Shown: in pieces, positions 60,563 to 64,000 of the stretch
Layout of the letters: the number at the start of each line of letters is the position of its first letter
Position numbering within the stretch: the first letter of the stretch is position 1
Assembly: GCA_040506895.1 (NCBI GenBank)
Contig: JBEVVY010000001.1
Coordinates: 868,001 to 932,000 of the forward strand
Reading direction: 5' to 3'
Source of the DNA: Sedimenticola_A sp040506895
GTDB taxonomy: Bacteria > Pseudomonadota > Gammaproteobacteria > Chromatiales > Chromatiaceae
Length of the DNA: 64,000 nucleotides
Notes under the pieces: model-generated
What the model was told of the DNA's origin: nothing
Databases searched by the model: none
What the model saw: only the letters and a program-made list of their open reading frames with translations
Made by a program: the position numbers and the translations under genes

Positions 60563-62407
60563 ATGCAGTCCCAAGCTCCATGGCTCACCATGGCCATGCT
60601 ATCAGCCCTCTCCACGCCATCACTGGCGGGAGATCCCGAAATACTCAACCCTGTCATCGTCACCGCATCCCGTACCGCCGAGACGGCCGACCAGACCCTC
60701 TCCTCGGTCACTATCATCGACCGCGAGGAGATCGAACGCCGCCAGGCCTCTGACATCACGGAACTGCTGGGCGGAATGACCGGCATCAATATCGCCGCTA
60801 ATGGCGGTGACGGAAAAAACAAGAGCATCTACCTGCGCGGCACCAACAGCTCCCATACCCTGTTGCTGATCGACGGGATACGGGTCGGCTCCGCCACCCT
60901 GGGCAACCCGGCCTGGGCACTGATACCGCTCAATGATATCGAGCGGATCGAGATCGTGCGTGGTCCACGCTCCAGCCTCTACGGTTCGGACGCCATCGGC
61001 GGCGTCATCCAGATCTTCACCCGCAAGCGCGACACCGAACGCAAAATCACCCTGGAGGCGGGTATCGGCTCCCACAATAAGAAGAAGCTTGGCGTGGGCA
61101 TCTCCGACGGCAATACCACGACCTCTTACCGTCTCTCCGTCAGTAGCGAAAGAACAGATGGATATGACACCCATGAAGACACTGAAACCGATGACGACGG
61201 CTTCGAGAGCGTCAGCCTGAACGCCGGATTCAGCCACGAACTGAGCGACGCACTCGAGCTCAGTGGCCAGTTGCTGCACAGCCAGGGCGAAAATGAGTTC
61301 GATGGCAGCAGTTACAACGGCAACACCTCCGATTTCATCCAGCAGAACGTCGGCATCACACTCGATGCAAAGATCAACGCTTTCTGGGAGAGCACACTCC
61401 GGCTGGGGCAGAGCCTGGACGAGAGCGATGCCTTTTACAACGGCAGTTTCGTGAGCAGGTTCGATACCCGCCGCAACCAGCTCAGCTGGGAGAACAACCT
61501 CTATCTGGGCGACAGCGACCTGCTGACCGCAGGGTTCGACTATCTCAACGACCAGGTGAGCAGCAGCAACGCCTACTCCCTCACCGAGCGCGACAACAAG
61601 GCGATCTTCGCCCAGTACCGGCACTATGGAGAACAGGGCGACTTCCAGCTCGGTCTTCGCAGCGACGACAACCAGCAGTTCGGCAAACACACCACCGGAA
61701 ACATCGCCCTGGGGTATGCCCTCAGCGAGACCACCCGGTTGACCGCCTCGGCAGGCACCGCGTTCAAGGCCCCCACCTTCAACGACCTCTACTGGCCCGC
61801 GACTGCCTGGTCCAGCGGCAATCCCAACCTGCAGCCCGAGAAGGCACGCTCCTACGAACTGGGACTGGAGAACACCACGCCACAAGCCCACTGGAGCGTC
61901 CGCGCCTACCTCAGCAAGATCGAAAACCTGATCGACTGGGCCTGCACCGCCAACTGCAACGACTCAAATCCCTGGGACGATTTCTGGCAGCCTTCCAACG
62001 TGGGCAATGCCCGAATCGAGGGCATCGAACTGCAACTGGATACCAGCCTATACGGCTGGAACAGCCGCCTGACCCTCAACCTGCTGGACCCAATTGACGA
62101 ATCCACCGGCAAGATCCTGCCAAAGCGGGCCAAGCGCAGCCTGCGACTGGACCTCGACCGGGAGTTCGGGCGCTGGAGCCTGGGCGGTACGCTCGAGGGT
62201 GAGAGCGGACGCTGGAACAACCCGGCCAACACGGTCCGCCTGGGTGGCTATGCGACCCTGAACCTGCGGGCCAGTTACCGGCTGAATCCCGAATGGCTTG
62301 TCCGTGGCACCATAGACAACCTGTTCGACCGTGATTACGAAACGTCTGACGGTTACCCCATGCCGGGACGTGAATATTTCATCTCTGTAATTTATCAACC
62401 TAAGTAG
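60563..62407 (+). CDS. btuB: TonB-dependent vitamin B12 receptor BtuB
   Basis: 614 residues from the ATG at 60563 (AGAGGAG upstream). Signal peptide to about residue 22, TonB box-like NPVIVTASRT, plug domain with YLRGTNSSHTLLLIDGIRVG and RGPRSSLYGSDAIGGVI. A 22-strand beta-barrel follows, ending in a terminal aromatic (YQPK). The riboswitch in front supports B12 as substrate. It imports cobalamin across the outer membrane with TonB-ExbB-ExbD energy. Confidence 0.92.
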   Translation: MQSQAPWLTMAMLSALSTPSLAGDPEILNPVIVTASRTAETADQTLSSVTIIDREEIERRQASDITELLGGMTGINIAANGGDGKNKSIYLRGTNSSHTLLLIDGIRVGSATLGNPAWALIPLNDIERIEIVRGPRSSLYGSDAIGGVIQIFTRKRDTERKITLEAGIGSHNKKKLGVGISDGNTTTSYRLSVSSERTDGYDTHEDTETDDDGFESVSLNAGFSHELSDALELSGQLLHSQGENEFDGSSYNGNTSDFIQQNVGITLDAKINAFWESTLRLGQSLDESDAFYNGSFVSRFDTRRNQLSWENNLYLGDSDLLTAGFDYLNDQVSSSNAYSLTERDNKAIFAQYRHYGEQGDFQLGLRSDDNQQFGKHTTGNIALGYALSETTRLTASAGTAFKAPTFNDLYWPATAWSSGNPNLQPEKARSYELGLENTTPQAHWSVRAYLSKIENLIDWACTANCNDSNPWDDFWQPSNVGNARIEGIELQLDTSLYGWNSRLTLNLLDPIDESTGKILPKRAKRSLRLDLDREFGRWSLGGTLEGESGRWNNPANTVRLGGYATLNLRASYRLNPEWLVRGTIDNLFDRDYETSDGYPMPGREYFISVIYQPK

Positions 62408-62414
62408 GCCCTAG

Positions 62415-63299
62415 ATGATCCATACAGCAGGCCAGCAACACCATCTGCAGCAGGGAATGCTGCTGGCCCTGCTGGGCTCATTCCTGCTCCACGGGATTCT
62501 GCTGGTCAGCCTTCATTCGTCACCAGGGCAAAAGATCAGCGCAGGAAACGGAAGCGGGCCCTTGCATATAGAAATGATCAAGAGCCCTGCCCAACCTGCG
62601 CTCGCTTCAAGTGCCAATCAACCAGCAGATTCTGAAGAGATGCTGCCTGACGTTCTCTTTCAGGATCTTCCTCCACCCTCAGCGGGTACCAGGGAGAAAC
62701 AGGACGGGATAAAACCTGAACCGGAGACTCATAAACAGATCCAGAAGCGGGTGGTTGCAGCAACACCTCCACCCCATCCGCAACAGCAGTCTGTAGACCG
62801 TCCGCAGCCCAAACGACCAGTAAAACCTCAACCGAAAGTAGTTAAAGAGCGGTCCCCCGAAGCGGTTCAACCCGCTGTATCCAAGTTGCCTGAGATCGCC
62901 TCGAACACCGCCCCCTCAACATCAGAATCTGCGGTAGCGTCTATAGAACCGACATCGACAACGCCTGATCGACACACCGAAGACAGAGAGGCAATAAAAA
63001 CGGAAACCCGGCAGCAGGTTAAGCGCTGGCTCGAGCAACAGATCAACAAGCGTTTCAGTTATCCCAAGCTGGCACAACGTCGCAACCTGGAAGGTACCGT
63101 CCTGATCTTCCTGGTGGTTGAAACCGACGGACGTATCGAGGGGCTGGCGATCTCGGACAGCTCCGGCCACGGCGTTCTGGACCGCAATGCATTGGCCACC
63201 CTGCAGAAGATAAAACAGGTCCGGCTGGATACCCCCCTGCTGCTGAGCCAGGCCATGGAACTGACCCTGCCGGTCATCTACCAGCTCCACAAGGGCTGA
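62415..63299 (+). CDS. tonB: TonB-family energy-transducing protein
   Basis: 294 residues. One N-terminal TM helix (GMLLALLGSFLLHGILLVSL), a long Pro/Lys/Gln-rich periplasmic spacer (about 50-200) and a C-terminal TonB domain (YPKLAQRRNLEGTVLIFLVVETDGRI, LDRNALATLQKI). It links the ExbBD complex to outer-membrane receptors, most probably BtuB, 7 bases upstream. The spacer is proline-rich as usual. Confidence 0.9.
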   Translation: MIHTAGQQHHLQQGMLLALLGSFLLHGILLVSLHSSPGQKISAGNGSGPLHIEMIKSPAQPALASSANQPADSEEMLPDVLFQDLPPPSAGTREKQDGIKPEPETHKQIQKRVVAATPPPHPQQQSVDRPQPKRPVKPQPKVVKERSPEAVQPAVSKLPEIASNTAPSTSESAVASIEPTSTTPDRHTEDREAIKTETRQQVKRWLEQQINKRFSYPKLAQRRNLEGTVLIFLVVETDGRIEGLAISDSSGHGVLDRNALATLQKIKQVRLDTPLLLSQAMELTLPVIYQLHKG

Positions 63300-63335
63300 A
63301 CTCCGTCCAATGATCGAAGACCAGGAAAACGAACA

Positions 63336-63944
63336 GTGAACCAGGAAGCGCATCGCAACGAACGACACAAGGCCAGGATGGAGCGTAAAAAGGCGGTGAT
63401 GGACGACCGCATCCACAAGGCAGACCAGGAACAGGGCCTGTTGCTGGTACACACCGGTAATGGAAAGGGCAAGAGCAGCTCCGCCTTCGGCATGCTGGCC
63501 CGGGCCCTTGGACACGGCATGCGCGGCGCGGTGGTTCAGTTCATCAAGGGCAAGGACTCCACCGGGGAAGAGCGCTTTTTCTCGAACCTGCCGGAAGTGG
63601 AGTTCCACGTAACGGGCGACGGTTTCACCTGGGAGACCCAGAACCGCGAACAGGATATCGCCACCGCACGCAAGGGTTGGGAACTGGCCCTGGGGCTATT
63701 GCAGGATGAGCGCATCGACATGCTGATACTCGATGAACTCAACATTGTCCTCAAGGAGCGTTACCTGCCGGTGAACGAGGTGCTGCAGGGACTGAACCGG
63801 CGCCCCGCCCACCAGCACGTAGTGGTGACCGGGCGCGGTGCCCCCCAGGAACTGATCGATGCCGCCGACACGGTGACAGAGATGCGCCTGGTGAAACACG
63901 CTTTCAGCGCCGGCATCAAGGCACAACCGGGGGTCGAGTTCTGA
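63336..63944 (+). CDS. cobO: cob(I)yrinic acid a,c-diamide adenosyltransferase
   Basis: 202 residues from a GTG start at 63336. Walker A GNGKGKSS (41-48); LILDELNIVLK and VVVTGRGAP follow, as in CobO/BtuR. It adds the 5'-deoxyadenosyl group to cobalt in cobinamide or cobalamin, making the adenosylcobalamin cofactor that the NrdJa/NrdJb reductase in this window requires. It follows tonB in the btuB operon. Confidence 0.93.
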   Translation: MNQEAHRNERHKARMERKKAVMDDRIHKADQEQGLLLVHTGNGKGKSSSAFGMLARALGHGMRGAVVQFIKGKDSTGEERFFSNLPEVEFHVTGDGFTWETQNREQDIATARKGWELALGLLQDERIDMLILDELNIVLKERYLPVNEVLQGLNRRPAHQHVVVTGRGAPQELIDAADTVTEMRLVKHAFSAGIKAQPGVEF

Positions 63945-63945
63945 G

Positions 63946-64000
63946 ATGCGGCTTTACGCACCGATCGCACTTGTACTTCTGCTACTCAGCGCAACATCGA
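63946..64000 (+). CDS. start of an exported protein, cut off by window edge
   Basis: An ATG at 63946, one base after the cobO stop codon, starts MRLYAPIALVLLLLSATS, a typical signal peptide. The frame runs off the window after 18 residues. In a B12-uptake operon a periplasmic cobalamin-binding protein (BtuF) is the natural guess, but the sequence seen cannot confirm it. Confidence 0.6.
   Translation, partial: MRLYAPIALVLLLLSATS

Noticed and set aside
60620..61891. 423-residue open frame antisense to btuB
   Set aside because: It mirrors the receptor gene, with no start context or family features.
1..64000. tRNA, rRNA, transposase or prophage genes
   Set aside because: None of the expected motifs or reading frames was found; the REP-like repeats have no nearby transposase.

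Overview
The window looks like a draft chromosomal contig from a sulfur-oxidising gammaproteobacterium (Chromatiales / Sedimenticola-like or thiotrophic-symbiont relatives; this placement is inference). The supporting signs are a Gly/Tyr/Trp-rich secreted protein of the sulfur-globule type, an Isp-type [NiFe] uptake hydrogenase cluster arranged hynS-isp1-isp2-hynL as in purple sulfur bacteria, a PEP-CTERM system TPR protein (PrsT) beside a probable secreted sorting target, two c-di-GMP signalling proteins, and a split adenosylcobalamin-dependent ribonucleotide reductase. Most of the sequence is densely coding and fairly GC-rich. About 40.4-43.0 kb is visibly more AT-rich.

Layout. 0-5 kb: truncated secreted protein, RRM-type protein, PrsT and a small membrane protein, all on the minus strand. 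5.3-8.8 kb: an unknown protein converging on an RND/MMPL exporter with a small membrane partner. 8.9-13.8 kb: phosphoribosyltransferase, SseA-type sulfurtransferase, methyltransferase, TtcA, an SDR enzyme and PdxH. 14-17.8 kb: a 1283-residue receptor combining a periplasmic solute-binding domain, a LOV-like PAS domain, GAF, PAS, GGDEF and EAL. 17.8-19.4 kb: a nucleoside-recognition (SpmA/SpmB-like) membrane protein interrupted by a 200-N scaffold gap that is almost certainly an assembly artefact. 19.7-25.8 kb: the hydrogenase operon with a HupH-like factor and the maturation protease. 25.9-26.3 kb: sulfur globule-like protein, sharing an intergenic region that holds an FNR/ANR-type box with the protease gene. 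26.7-31.6 kb: nrdJa and nrdJb separated by two unrelated genes, each half with its own NrdR boxes. 31.7-34 kb: a small secreted protein and a c-heme-motif diguanylate cyclase. 34-40.4 kb: sppA, a HAD phosphatase and rluC divergent from rne, which has a structured leader and a long EPKP repeat tail; then a low-molecular-weight phosphatase. 40.4-43.3 kb: HIT protein and a class I hyaluronan-synthase-like glycosyltransferase, inserted into otherwise conserved envelope synteny. 43.3-51.3 kb: kdsB, a Trm112-like protein, lpxK, exbD, exbB, comEC, a DUF2062 protein, lolD and lolC. 51.4-60.1 kb: a small secreted protein, aguB, a TrpD-like / Rieske / small-protein operon, SlyD-like FKBP, pepD, a DUF3179 protein, a shikimate-kinase-like protein and a MotY-like protein. 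60.2-64 kb: cobalamin riboswitch, btuB, tonB, cobO and the start of a further exported protein.

Links between regions. The B12 import and adenosylation genes at the right end (btuB, tonB, cobO, with ExbB/ExbD at 45-46 kb) would supply the adenosylcobalamin that the split class II ribonucleotide reductase needs. The hydrogenase cluster carries its own large-subunit protease and a HupH-like factor. LpxK, KdsB and Lol proteins form an outer-membrane biogenesis block, disturbed only by the hyaluronan-synthase-like gene. I found no tRNA, rRNA, CRISPR array, prophage or transposase gene. Function calls rest on motif and family recognition by eye; no database search was run.
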